Shown here piece by piece: positions 1 to 8,050 of a stretch of 64,000 nt of DNA (positions within the stretch are counted from its first letter, which is position 1; every line of letters begins with the position of its first letter). The position numbers and the translations under genes are program-made. Origin of the DNA: Burkholderia sp. MS389 (GTDB taxonomy: Bacteria > Pseudomonadota > Gammaproteobacteria > Burkholderiales > Burkholderiaceae); the NCBI RefSeq assembly GCF_016899425.1, contig NZ_CP045995.1:2914001-2978000 (forward strand), written 5' to 3'. The notes under the pieces are model-generated. The model was not told where the DNA came from. It searched no databases and worked only from the letters and a program-made list of their open reading frames with translations.

Positions 1-2
1 CC

Positions 3-602
3 GCGGTCACGGCGGCGACGGGCATCGACGCAATGGTTCATGCGATCGAGGCGTACACCAGCAAGCGCCTGAAGAATCCGGTCTCCGATTGCCTCGCGAA
101 GGAAGCGCTTCGCTTGCTCGGCGCCAACATCGGCGAGGCTTGTGCCAACGGCACCAATCGCGACGCACGCCAGGCAATGCTGCTCGGCGCAATGCTGGCC
201 GGCCTGGCGTTTGCTAATGCTCCCGTAGCAGGGGTGCACGCGCTGGCCTATCCGGTGGGTGCACGCTTTCATGTTCCGCACGGGCTGTCGAACTCGCTCG
301 TTCTGCCGGCGGTCATGCGTTTCAACCTCGATGCCGCGGCCGACTGGTATGCGGAGCTTGCCGCCGTTCTGATGCCCGACGTCACGGGAAATACCGGTGC
401 GCGTGCGAACGCACTGGTCGAGCGGCTGACTGCACTGCCGAAGGCGCTCGGCTTGCCGACGCGGCTGTCTGACGTCGGTATCAGCCGCGGCGATATCGCG
501 ACACTGGCGGAAGACGCGATGCGTCAAACCCGTCTGCTCGTGAACAACCCGCGCGAGATTTCCCTTCAGGATGCGGCTGCGCTCTACGAGGAGGTTCTGT
601 GA
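3..602 (+). CDS. Iron-containing alcohol dehydrogenase, 3' part
   Basis: This is the C-terminal half of a group III (iron-containing) alcohol dehydrogenase or maleylacetate-reductase-like enzyme; the frame is open to the left edge, so the start lies outside the window. The visible part begins with TAATGIDAMVHAIEAY, the conserved family motif, and goes on to a GVHALAYPVG stretch and HVPHGLSNS, which carry family metal-binding histidines. About 199 residues remain, roughly half of the usual 380. It would oxidise an alcohol or reduce an aldehyde with NAD(P). The stop overlaps the GTG of the thioesterase gene by 4 nt, so it is the upstream member of a long catabolic operon. Confidence 0.88.
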   Translation, partial: AVTAATGIDAMVHAIEAYTSKRLKNPVSDCLAKEALRLLGANIGEACANGTNRDARQAMLLGAMLAGLAFANAPVAGVHALAYPVGARFHVPHGLSNSLVLPAVMRFNLDAAADWYAELAAVLMPDVTGNTGARANALVERLTALPKALGLPTRLSDVGISRGDIATLAEDAMRQTRLLVNNPREISLQDAAALYEEVL

Positions 603-1036
603 CCCAGAAAAAAATGCCGTCGCGTCGCGCCCAATATCCGCACTTCAGCGCCATTCAGACGCGCTGGTCCGACAACGATTCCTACGGGCACGTGAACAAC
701 GTCGTCTATTACGCGTACTTCGATACGGCGGTCAATCGGCATTTGATTGAACGTGGCGTGCTCGATATTGCAACCAGCCCGATCATCGGGCTCGTGGTCG
801 ACACGCGTTGCACGTACTTCTCGTCGATCGGCTTTCCCGACGTCGTCCATGTCGGCATGAAGGTCGTGCATCTCGGCAACAGTAGCGTGCGCTACGAGAT
901 CGCGCTGTTTCGCAACGATGCCGACATGGCTTCGGCGATCGGCGAGTTCGTACACGTCTATGTCGATCGGGCAACGAACGGTCCGGTGCCGATTCCGAAC
1001 GATGTCCGGCAAGTCTTGCGGTCGTTGATGGCCTGA
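599..1036 (+). CDS. Acyl-CoA thioesterase, 4HBT hotdog family
   Basis: A 145-residue single hotdog-domain protein of the 4-hydroxybenzoyl-CoA thioesterase / YbgC group. The sequence TRWSDNDSYGHVNNVVYY near residue 20 is the active-site helix motif, in which the Asp before YGHVNN is the family's catalytic residue. It would hydrolyse a small acyl- or aryl-CoA ester in the cytoplasm. The GTG start is chosen because it overlaps the preceding stop (GTGA), implying translational coupling with the alcohol dehydrogenase. A CoA ligase and a crotonase-fold protein in the same operon fit a CoA-thioester pathway. The exact substrate cannot be read from sequence. Confidence 0.85.
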   Translation: MTQKKMPSRRAQYPHFSAIQTRWSDNDSYGHVNNVVYYAYFDTAVNRHLIERGVLDIATSPIIGLVVDTRCTYFSSIGFPDVVHVGMKVVHLGNSSVRYEIALFRNDADMASAIGEFVHVYVDRATNGPVPIPNDVRQVLRSLMA

Positions 1037-1074
1037 CGCGCCGGTCACAACAGGTGTCCTGGAGGAGAGAACAA

Positions 1075-2616
1075 ATGGAAATGGCAGGAGAGGCACGGTT
1101 GCAGGCATCCCGCGAGACCGTGTGGAACGCGCTCAACGATCCGGCGGTGCTGCAGGCCAGCATCCCGGGGTGCGAAGTGCTCGAGAAGAGTGCCGACAAT
1201 GAATTTACCGCGACGGTGGTGTCGAAGGTCGGGCCGATCAAGGCGCGGTTCGCCGGCAAGGTGACTTTGTCTAATATCGCCGCCCCCGTCAGTTACACGC
1301 TGACGGGTGAAGGGTCCGGCGGCGCGGCAGGCTTCGCGCGTGCTGACATCGACGTGGCGCTCGAAGCGCTGGAGCAGGATGTCACGCTGCTTCGATACGG
1401 CGTCAAGGCGAACGTCGGCGGCAAGCTGGCGCAGTTGGGCTCGCGAATGATCGATGCGGCGGCGCGCAAGTCGGCCGATGATTTCTTCGATCTGTTCGCG
1501 AGGCAGGTCGGCACGAAAGTGGCCAATGGCGAACAGGAGGCGTCGTCATCGACGATGGGCGTCGATGCACTGATGGCGGCTGTGTCGATCGAGCGTCCGC
1601 TCGTTGCGCCGGCTCACGCGGAATTGGCCATCGCCGCCGAACCCGCGGCGCCGCGGCAACGCGTGGAATCCGTCGGCAGCGCTGCGCCGCAGGCTCGCTC
1701 CTCCGGGGCGGACGGCGCACCCGCGATCCCGTTGGCCGATCTTCAGTCGGAGGTGACGGATGCGTTGATGACCGAGAAGATCAAGGTGTGGATCTCCGAT
1801 CAGATCGCGGTCGTCACCTTGAACCGACCGCGCAGCCGCAACGCGATGACATACGGGATGTGGCTCGCGATGCCATCGATTATGGCCGCGCTCGAACGAA
1901 ATCCCGAGGTGCGGGCCGTGTTGCTGACAGGCGCGGGCGACGACTTCTGTGCAGGCGCCGACATCTCCGAGTTCGAGAAAGTGCGCGCCGACGCTGGCCA
2001 GGCGAACGCGTACGAGATTGCGGTGGATGCGTGCTGCGATGCGATCGCGAACATCTCGAAGCCGACCATTGCCGTATTGCGGGGCTACTGCCTGGGCGGA
2101 GGCGCGCATCTGGCGATGTCGTGCGACTTCCGCTTCGCGGCACCAGACGCCACGTTCGGCATTCCTGCGGCGCGCCTTTCCATCATCTACGGCGTGCGTG
2201 GGACGCGCAAGCTGTTGTCGCTGGTGGGGCTGTCGCAAGCGAAGAAGATTCTGTACGGCGCAGAGCGATTCGATGCGCGTGCGGCGCGCGACATCGGATT
2301 CGTGGACCGGATCGCCGGAGACGACGCGCAGGTCGCGCCGCTCTCATGGTGGCAGCGTGTGAGCGGCGCTAAGCCGCGCGCAAGGACGAGCGATCCGATG
2401 GCCGATGCGCGCGCGTTTGCGAGAACGATGGCGGCGAACGCGCCGCTGAGCCTGGCGGGTGCGAAATACCAGCTGAACGGGATGGCGATGGGCACCGGCG
2501 CGCTCGATCTCGATCGAGCCGAGGCGATGATCGCGGCGGCAGCCAGCAGCGACGACTATCGGGAAGGCCGGGCCGCGTTCGCGGAAAAGCGCTCGGCGAA
2601 ATTCCAGGGACGTTGA
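1075..2616 (+). CDS. CoxG-type SRPBCC domain fused to a crotonase-fold domain
   Basis: A 513-residue two-domain fusion. Residues 1 to about 150 match the CoxG / SRPBCC family that accompanies molybdenum hydroxylases of the CO-dehydrogenase type (e.g. PGCEVLEK, AGFARADIDVAL). A low-complexity linker follows, and residues 232-513 form an enoyl-CoA hydratase/isomerase domain (TLNRPRSRNAM, GDDFCAGADISEF, GYCLGGGAHLAMSCD). Both catalytic glutamates of classical hydratases are missing: His345 stands in GGGAHLA and Ala365 in FGIPAARL, so a different crotonase chemistry is likely. ATG 1075 follows GGAGGAG at good spacing. It precedes the Mo-hydroxylase genes. The fused architecture is unusual, since CoxG is normally a free membrane-anchoring or maturation protein. 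Confidence 0.85.
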   Translation: MEMAGEARLQASRETVWNALNDPAVLQASIPGCEVLEKSADNEFTATVVSKVGPIKARFAGKVTLSNIAAPVSYTLTGEGSGGAAGFARADIDVALEALEQDVTLLRYGVKANVGGKLAQLGSRMIDAAARKSADDFFDLFARQVGTKVANGEQEASSSTMGVDALMAAVSIERPLVAPAHAELAIAAEPAAPRQRVESVGSAAPQARSSGADGAPAIPLADLQSEVTDALMTEKIKVWISDQIAVVTLNRPRSRNAMTYGMWLAMPSIMAALERNPEVRAVLLTGAGDDFCAGADISEFEKVRADAGQANAYEIAVDACCDAIANISKPTIAVLRGYCLGGGAHLAMSCDFRFAAPDATFGIPAARLSIIYGVRGTRKLLSLVGLSQAKKILYGAERFDARAARDIGFVDRIAGDDAQVAPLSWWQRVSGAKPRARTSDPMADARAFARTMAANAPLSLAGAKYQLNGMAMGTGALDLDRAEAMIAAAASSDDYREGRAAFAEKRSAKFQGR

Positions 2617-2627
2617 CGGAGGAACCG

Positions 2628-3506
2628 ATGAAACCGGCACCGTTTGACTATTGTTGCCCGGACTCCGTCGACGAGGCGATCGCCGCGCTGGCGGCCTGCC
2701 GCGGCGATGCGAAATTGATGGCCGGCGGCCAAAGCCTGATGCCGATGCTGAATTTTCGGGTGGTGCGTCCCGCGCTGATCGTCGACATCCGCAAACTGGT
2801 CGAGCTCGACTACGTGCGCGAGCGTGAGGACGGCGGACTCGCGGTGGGTGCGCTGACGCGTCACCGCGTGCTCGAGACGTCGCGCCAGGTTGCCCGACAT
2901 TTTCCGATCATTCCTGACACGATGCGCCATGTCGCCCACCTCGCGATCCGGAATCGCGGCACGATCGGCGGAAGCCTGTCGCATGCCGATCCGGCCGCGG
3001 AGTTGCCGATGCTGGCGCGATTGCTGGATGCGACGATCGTCACGCGTTCGCCCCGCGGCGAGCGCAGGATTGCGGCGGCCGATTTCTTCATCGCGCCACT
3101 CACGACGATGCTCGACGATGACGAGATGGTCGTTCGCGTCGATTTTCCGGGCGTGAAGCCCGGGACCGGCTGGTGTTTCGAGGAATTCTCGCGTCGCGCA
3201 GGCGACTTTGCGCTGGCCGCCGTGGGCGTACTGCTGGATGTCCGCGACGGCGTGATCCACGATGCGCGCGTCGCGATGATGGGAGTAGGCGACACGCCGT
3301 TGCGGCGCAGTGACTCGGAAGCGATCCTGCTCGGCAAGCCGTTGTGCGACGCGCTCGTGGATGAGGCGGCGGAAATCGCGTGTGACGGACTGTCTCCCGC
3401 CATGGATCTGCATGCTTCGCCGGCGTACCGCCGCCATCTCGCGGGGGTGCTCGCGCGGCGCGCGATACGCAGCGCATGGCGCCGTGCTTCAGGAGTCGCG
3501 CAATGA
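2628..3506 (+). CDS. Molybdenum hydroxylase FAD-binding medium subunit (CoxM-like)
   Basis: A 292-residue FAD-binding subunit of the xanthine dehydrogenase / CO-dehydrogenase family. AGGQSLMPMLNFRV near residue 30 and TIGGSLSHADPAAELPM near residue 110 are the two FAD-contacting motifs. It passes electrons from the [2Fe-2S] subunit to FAD and then to the acceptor. The start ATG is preceded by GACGGAGG, which overlaps the stop of the previous gene. The stop overlaps the start of the small-subunit gene (ATGA), so medium, small and large subunits are co-translated as in other coxMSL-type operons. Confidence 0.93.
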   Translation: MKPAPFDYCCPDSVDEAIAALAACRGDAKLMAGGQSLMPMLNFRVVRPALIVDIRKLVELDYVREREDGGLAVGALTRHRVLETSRQVARHFPIIPDTMRHVAHLAIRNRGTIGGSLSHADPAAELPMLARLLDATIVTRSPRGERRIAAADFFIAPLTTMLDDDEMVVRVDFPGVKPGTGWCFEEFSRRAGDFALAAVGVLLDVRDGVIHDARVAMMGVGDTPLRRSDSEAILLGKPLCDALVDEAAEIACDGLSPAMDLHASPAYRRHLAGVLARRAIRSAWRRASGVAQ

Positions 3507-4036
3507 ACGAACATCACATTGCCCGCAAGCCCGTCTGGATGATCGTCAATGGCACGGTCGTCGAGCGCAGCATCGAACCGCGCCTGCTTCTGTCCGATTT
3601 CTTGCGACACGACCTGTCGCTGACCGGCACGCACGTCGGTTGCGAGCACGGCGTATGCGGGGCTTGCACGGTGATCGTCGACGGCGATAGCGTGCGGTCC
3701 TGCCTGATGCTGGCGATCTCGGCCGACGGTTGCGACGTGCGTACCGTGGAGAGCATGGGCACGCCCGATTCGCTGAGCCCGCTGCAGGAGGCGTTCCGTG
3801 AACATCATGGCCTTCAGTGCGGGTTCTGTACGCCCGGCATGCTGGCGACCTGCACCGATGCGTTGCAGAAATACCCGCTCGACAGCGATGACGAGATTCG
3901 CGATGCGCTGTCCGGAAATCTTTGCCGCTGTACCGGCTACCAGGGCATCGTCGAAGCCGTCCGTGTTTGCGTAACGGCGCGCGACGCATTGCGGCAGGCC
4001 GCCGGATCCGAGCCAACCGAGGATAACCAACGATGA
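3503..4036 (+). CDS. Molybdenum hydroxylase [2Fe-2S] small subunit (CoxS-like)
   Basis: A 177-residue iron-sulphur subunit. The N-terminal plant-ferredoxin-type cluster is ligated by cysteines in GCEHGVCGACTV plus the later SCLML, and the second cluster by QCGFCTPGM and LCRCTGYQG. It shuttles electrons between the molybdopterin large subunit and the FAD subunit. ATG 3503 overlaps the medium-subunit stop by 4 nt and its own stop overlaps the next gene by 4 nt. The last ~20 residues are polar and probably disordered. Confidence 0.95.
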   Translation: MNEHHIARKPVWMIVNGTVVERSIEPRLLLSDFLRHDLSLTGTHVGCEHGVCGACTVIVDGDSVRSCLMLAISADGCDVRTVESMGTPDSLSPLQEAFREHHGLQCGFCTPGMLATCTDALQKYPLDSDDEIRDALSGNLCRCTGYQGIVEAVRVCVTARDALRQAAGSEPTEDNQR

Positions 4037-4794
4037 AGATGCATGTTCTGAATGGCGGCCGGCTCCGGATGCGCAAGAGTGTCTATCTGCCGGAAGCCGA
4101 GCGAAGCGAAACGATCGATCTGCCGGTGGCATGCATGCTGTTTCGGCATGGTCAGGGAAACGTATTGTTCGACACCGGATGCCACCCGCAGGTCGTCGAC
4201 GATGCCGCCGCTCGCTGGGGGGCGATGGCGAAGGCCATGACGCCGATCGCCGGACCGGAAGACAACGTCATCTCGGAGTTGAAAACGCTCGGGCTCGGGC
4301 CGGACGATGTCGATGTAGTCGTCAACTCCCATCTGCACTCCGATCATTGCGGCTGCAATGCGTTCTTCAAGAGAGCGACGTTCTTCTGTCATGCGAAGGA
4401 GCTGGCGGCCGCCCAGGGAGAGGAGGCACTGCAACGCGGCTACATTCCCGCCGACTGGCAGCATCCGATGCCGACCGAACTCATCGACGGGGAGCGCGAC
4501 GTCTTCGGCGATGGAAAGATGCTGCTGGTCCCGTTGCCGGGGCACACGCCAGGGAGCATGGGCATGCTCGCGACACTGGAGCGTGACGGCGCCTTCCTGC
4601 TTGCTGCCGACGCCGTTGCGCTGCGCGAGAATCTGACGCGCGAAGTGATGCCGCGCAACACGTGGGACTCGGATGCCGCGTTGTCAACTCTCAACGAGGT
4701 CCGGAGGCTCGAACGAGATGGCGCGAGCGTGATCTTCGGCCACGATCCGCAGCAGTGGGAGACGCTTCGCAAGGGGGCTCACGCGTATGAGTAA
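4033..4794 (+). CDS. Metallo-beta-lactamase-fold hydrolase, AHL-lactonase-like
   Basis: A 253-residue MBL-fold protein. NSHLHSDHCG carries the HxHxDH zinc motif, and GHTPGSMG, LAADA and FGHD supply the remaining metal ligands in the order seen in N-acyl-homoserine lactonases of the AttM/AiiA group. Its position between coxS and coxL, with 4- and 8-nt overlaps on either side, makes a metabolic role (opening a lactone or hydrolysing a ring intermediate made by the Mo hydroxylase) more likely than quorum quenching. This is inference; sequence alone does not give the substrate. Confidence 0.82.
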   Translation: MKMHVLNGGRLRMRKSVYLPEAERSETIDLPVACMLFRHGQGNVLFDTGCHPQVVDDAAARWGAMAKAMTPIAGPEDNVISELKTLGLGPDDVDVVVNSHLHSDHCGCNAFFKRATFFCHAKELAAAQGEEALQRGYIPADWQHPMPTELIDGERDVFGDGKMLLVPLPGHTPGSMGMLATLERDGAFLLAADAVALRENLTREVMPRNTWDSDAALSTLNEVRRLERDGASVIFGHDPQQWETLRKGAHAYE

Positions 4795-7231
4795 GCCGCG
4801 TCGTGATCCTGGCGCGCCGCCGGACGCCGATGTCGGCATCGACGAACAGCCGCGCGGCGGTTTTGTCGGGCAGCCGGTGCGCCGATTCGAGGACGCGAGA
4901 CTGCTCACCGGACTCGGACGTTATGTCGATGATCGGCCGGCCGGAAATGCACTTCATCTCGCGATCGTGCGCAGCGACCAGGCGCATGCGCGCATCCGCG
5001 CCGTGCGTGCCGACGCTGCACGCGGCATGGAAGGTGTATTCGGCATCTATGCGTGGGCCGATCTGGCTGGCCTCGTCAAGCCGGCTGTCGCGGTATCGCG
5101 CATGGCGGATTATCAGCCCACGCCGATTCATGCGCTGGCGGACGGTGTCGTGCACTTCGTCGGCGAACCGGTCATCGCGGTGCTCGCTGATAGCCGCTAT
5201 CTGGCCGAGGATGCGCGGGATGCGATCGAGATCGAATACGAACCGCTGCCGGTCGAGACCGATGCCGAGGCGGCGGCACAGCCCGGCGCGCCACTGCTGC
5301 ACGAAGGATTGACGAGCAACGTGCTGGTCGAACGTCGGTTCGTGCGTGGCCAGATCGACGAAGCGTTCGCGAACGCGCCTGTCACCGTTGGCGGCCGGTT
5401 CCGGTTTCACCGGAAGATGCCGACCGCGATGGAGCCGCGCACCTATATCGCGGAAGTGGATCCGGGCCGGGACGCCCTGACGCTCTACACGTCGAGCCAG
5501 ATACCGGGCATCGTGCGCGACGCGATGGCGGATCTGCTCGACATGCCGGGCAACCGGCTGACGGTCATCGCGCCCGATGTCGGGGGCGGATTCGGCGGCA
5601 AGACCTCGGTCTATCAGGAGGAGATGCTCGTATGCGTGCTCGCGCGAAAGGTCGGGCGCCCGGTGCGCTGGAGCGGTGATCGGCTCGAGGACATGCTGTC
5701 GACGAGCCAGGCCTTCGACGAACGGGTCGATGCCGAACTCGCACTGGATAGCGACGGCCGGATTCTGGGCCTGCGTGCCGAAGTGATCGGCGACGTGGGC
5801 GCGTATTCGATCTATCCATGGACCGCCGGCATCGAGCCGGTACAGGTCATCAGTTTTCTGCCCGGGCCGTACCGGGTCCCCGCGTATCAAGGACACGTTC
5901 GCGGGGTGACGACACCCAAGGCGCCGACCGGACCCTATCGCGGCGTCGGACGCCCGACCTCGACATTCGCGATGGAGCGCCTGATGGATCTGGCGGCAAA
6001 GCGTCTCGGAGTGGACCCGACGGAGTTGCGGTTGCGCAACCTTGTGCGTCCCGAGGAGTTCCCGTATCGGACGCCAGTCGGCATCGTGTGGGATCAATCG
6101 GCGTTCATCGAGGGACTCGAGGCAGCCAAGGAGCGGTTCGACTACTCCGCCGCGAGGCAGGCACAGGCGCAGGCGCGTGCCGAAGGGCGCTGGGTCGGTA
6201 TCGGCGTCGCCTGCTATGCGGAACTGTCCGGCATCGGTTCGCGCATTTCGGCATCACCAGGCATGCCGATCAACACCGGCACCGATACGTGCGTGATCCA
6301 GCTCGATTCGACCGGAGCGGTCACGGCATCGTTCGGCTGCGCATCGCATGGTCAGGGGCACGAGACGACACTCGCTCAGGTGCTGGCAGACGAACTCGGC
6401 GCGCGCATCGAAGATCTGCGCGTGATCACCGGCAATAGTGCCGCCGTGCCGCACGGTACCGGCAGTTATGCCAGCCGCACGGCCGTCATCAGCAGTGGGG
6501 CTGGAATGCTGGCAGCGCGCGAACTGCGCGCACGGATGCTGCGCGTCGCCGGTCATCTGCTCGACGTGTCGCCGGGCGATCTCGACGCGGTCGAGAGCGT
6601 CATTCGCGTGCGCTGGAGCGACGCGTGTCTGTCATTCGCCGATCTGGCAAAGGCGCTCTATTCGCAGATGGGACGCGTGCCGCCGGAGTTCCGGGAGGAT
6701 CTTTGCGTCAGTCGGGCTTACGACCCGGTGGTAGGCACGACAAGTTCGTCTACGCATCTCGTTCAGGTGGAAATCGATCCCGAAACGTATGGCGTTCACG
6801 TTCGGCAATACGTGATCGCGGAGGACTGCGGACGGGTGATCAATCCGTTGATCGTCGCGGGGCAGACGCGTGGCGCCGTGGCGCAGGGCATCGGCGCTGC
6901 ACTGCTCGAGGAAGTTGTGTACGACGCCGAGGGGCAATTGCTGACCGCGAGCCTGGTCGATTACCTGCTGCCGTCGGCACCGGAAGTCCCGACGTTGGAT
7001 CTCGTGCACCTCGAGAAACTGGCACCGAATACGCTGGGCGGCTTTCGCGGCATGGGCGAGGGCGGGACGATCGGCTCGCCCGCGGCCATTGCGAATGCGA
7101 TCGCCGATGCGCTGTCGCCGCTGAACGTCGACATATCGGAATTGCCGGTGACGCCCGAGCGCCTGTATCGCCTCATTCATTCATCCCCCATTGAATCAAT
7201 CAAGGAGCAACAAGATGGAATTCAGACTTGA
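4787..7231 (+). CDS. Molybdenum hydroxylase molybdopterin-binding large subunit (CoxL-like)
   Basis: An 814-residue large subunit of the xanthine oxidase family, full length. It has the N-terminal a/b hammerhead domain, GGGFGGK (Mo-cofactor contact) in the middle, and FRGMGEGGTIGSPAA near the C terminus, where Glu758 is the conserved active-site base. The active-site loop reads PYRGVGRP rather than the AYxCSFR of true (form I) CO dehydrogenase, so the enzyme hydroxylates an organic substrate, perhaps an N-heterocycle or aryl compound, rather than CO. It overlaps the metallohydrolase gene upstream and the SDR gene downstream. Confidence 0.94.
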   Translation: MSKPRRDPGAPPDADVGIDEQPRGGFVGQPVRRFEDARLLTGLGRYVDDRPAGNALHLAIVRSDQAHARIRAVRADAARGMEGVFGIYAWADLAGLVKPAVAVSRMADYQPTPIHALADGVVHFVGEPVIAVLADSRYLAEDARDAIEIEYEPLPVETDAEAAAQPGAPLLHEGLTSNVLVERRFVRGQIDEAFANAPVTVGGRFRFHRKMPTAMEPRTYIAEVDPGRDALTLYTSSQIPGIVRDAMADLLDMPGNRLTVIAPDVGGGFGGKTSVYQEEMLVCVLARKVGRPVRWSGDRLEDMLSTSQAFDERVDAELALDSDGRILGLRAEVIGDVGAYSIYPWTAGIEPVQVISFLPGPYRVPAYQGHVRGVTTPKAPTGPYRGVGRPTSTFAMERLMDLAAKRLGVDPTELRLRNLVRPEEFPYRTPVGIVWDQSAFIEGLEAAKERFDYSAARQAQAQARAEGRWVGIGVACYAELSGIGSRISASPGMPINTGTDTCVIQLDSTGAVTASFGCASHGQGHETTLAQVLADELGARIEDLRVITGNSAAVPHGTGSYASRTAVISSGAGMLAARELRARMLRVAGHLLDVSPGDLDAVESVIRVRWSDACLSFADLAKALYSQMGRVPPEFREDLCVSRAYDPVVGTTSSSTHLVQVEIDPETYGVHVRQYVIAEDCGRVINPLIVAGQTRGAVAQGIGAALLEEVVYDAEGQLLTASLVDYLLPSAPEVPTLDLVHLEKLAPNTLGGFRGMGEGGTIGSPAAIANAIADALSPLNVDISELPVTPERLYRLIHSSPIESIKEQQDGIQT

Positions 7232-7967
7232 CGGAAAGGTCGCGCTCGTCACCGGCGGCGCCCGGGACGTGGGCCGTGAAATCGCACTGGGCCTGGCTGC
7301 CGAGGGTGCGAGTGTCGTCGTCAACTATCACGGATCGAAGGCCGCGGCGGAAGCGGTCGTGGACGAGATCCGCGCGCAAGGTGGGCGAGGGCGGGCGATC
7401 GGCTGCGACATCTCGGACCGTCGGGCCGTGGATCAGATGATCGACGAGACCGTCGAGGTCTTCGGCGGTCTCAACATCCTTGTCAACAATGCCGGGCTCG
7501 TCATCCGCAAGCGCTTTCTCGATTCCCACCCGGACGAATGGCGCAAGCAGATCGACGTCTGCCTGTACGGCACGCTGAACTGCACGCATGCGGCGTTGCC
7601 TCATCTGGAGCGTCAGAAAGGCAGCGGCCGAATCATCACGATCACGGGCGATTCGTCGCGGGTCGGCGAATCCGGCCTGGCGATCGGCGCGGCCGCGCGC
7701 GCGGCCAATATCGCACTGATGAAGTCGATCGCACGAGAAACGCGCTCGGGCACGACAGCCAATGCGCTGGCGCTCGGGTTGATCGAGACCGCACACGATC
7801 CGGAATTTCTCGAGGCGAATCTGGAACGGCTGGTCAAGCTCTATCCGCTTCGACGTCTCGGTCAGCCGAATGATGTTGCGCCCATGGCGGTCCTGCTTGC
7901 ATCGGAAAAGGGAAGCTGGATTACCGGTCAGGTGATCAGCATCAGCGGCGGCTTCAGTATGGTCTGA
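7215..7967 (+). CDS. SDR-family protein with altered catalytic residues
   Basis: A 250-residue short-chain dehydrogenase/reductase fold. The cofactor motif TGGARDVG and the NNAG motif (LVNNAGLV) are intact, so NAD(P) binding is expected. The usual YxxxK catalytic pair is replaced: the aligned segment reads AIGAAARAAN with Gly158 and Arg162. It may be a non-oxidoreductase SDR or use other residues. ATG 7215 is preceded by AAGGAG inside the end of coxL; the longer in-frame start at 7191 lacks such a site. The overlap with coxL places it in the Mo-hydroxylase operon. Confidence 0.85.
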   Translation: MEFRLDGKVALVTGGARDVGREIALGLAAEGASVVVNYHGSKAAAEAVVDEIRAQGGRGRAIGCDISDRRAVDQMIDETVEVFGGLNILVNNAGLVIRKRFLDSHPDEWRKQIDVCLYGTLNCTHAALPHLERQKGSGRIITITGDSSRVGESGLAIGAAARAANIALMKSIARETRSGTTANALALGLIETAHDPEFLEANLERLVKLYPLRRLGQPNDVAPMAVLLASEKGSWITGQVISISGGFSMV

Positions 7968-8050
7968 CGGCGCAACCCACGGCGTTCTTCCGACAACTGA
8001 CACATCAGCGCCGCCGACCGAATCCGACGGCAGCGCTCCAGGAGACAAAC

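Noticed and set aside
4691..6097. Long minus-strand open frame opposite coxL, and similar frames opposite other genes (35308-37050, 39738-41840, 48708-50459)
   Set aside because: They are rich in Arg/His/Asp with no family motifs and lie opposite well-supported genes; G/C-rich codon bias opens antisense frames.
2628..7231. Aerobic CO dehydrogenase (coxMSL)
   Set aside because: The large subunit lacks the form-I active-site loop AYxCSFR and has PYRGVGRP; the operon has CoA-ester genes instead of cox maturation genes.
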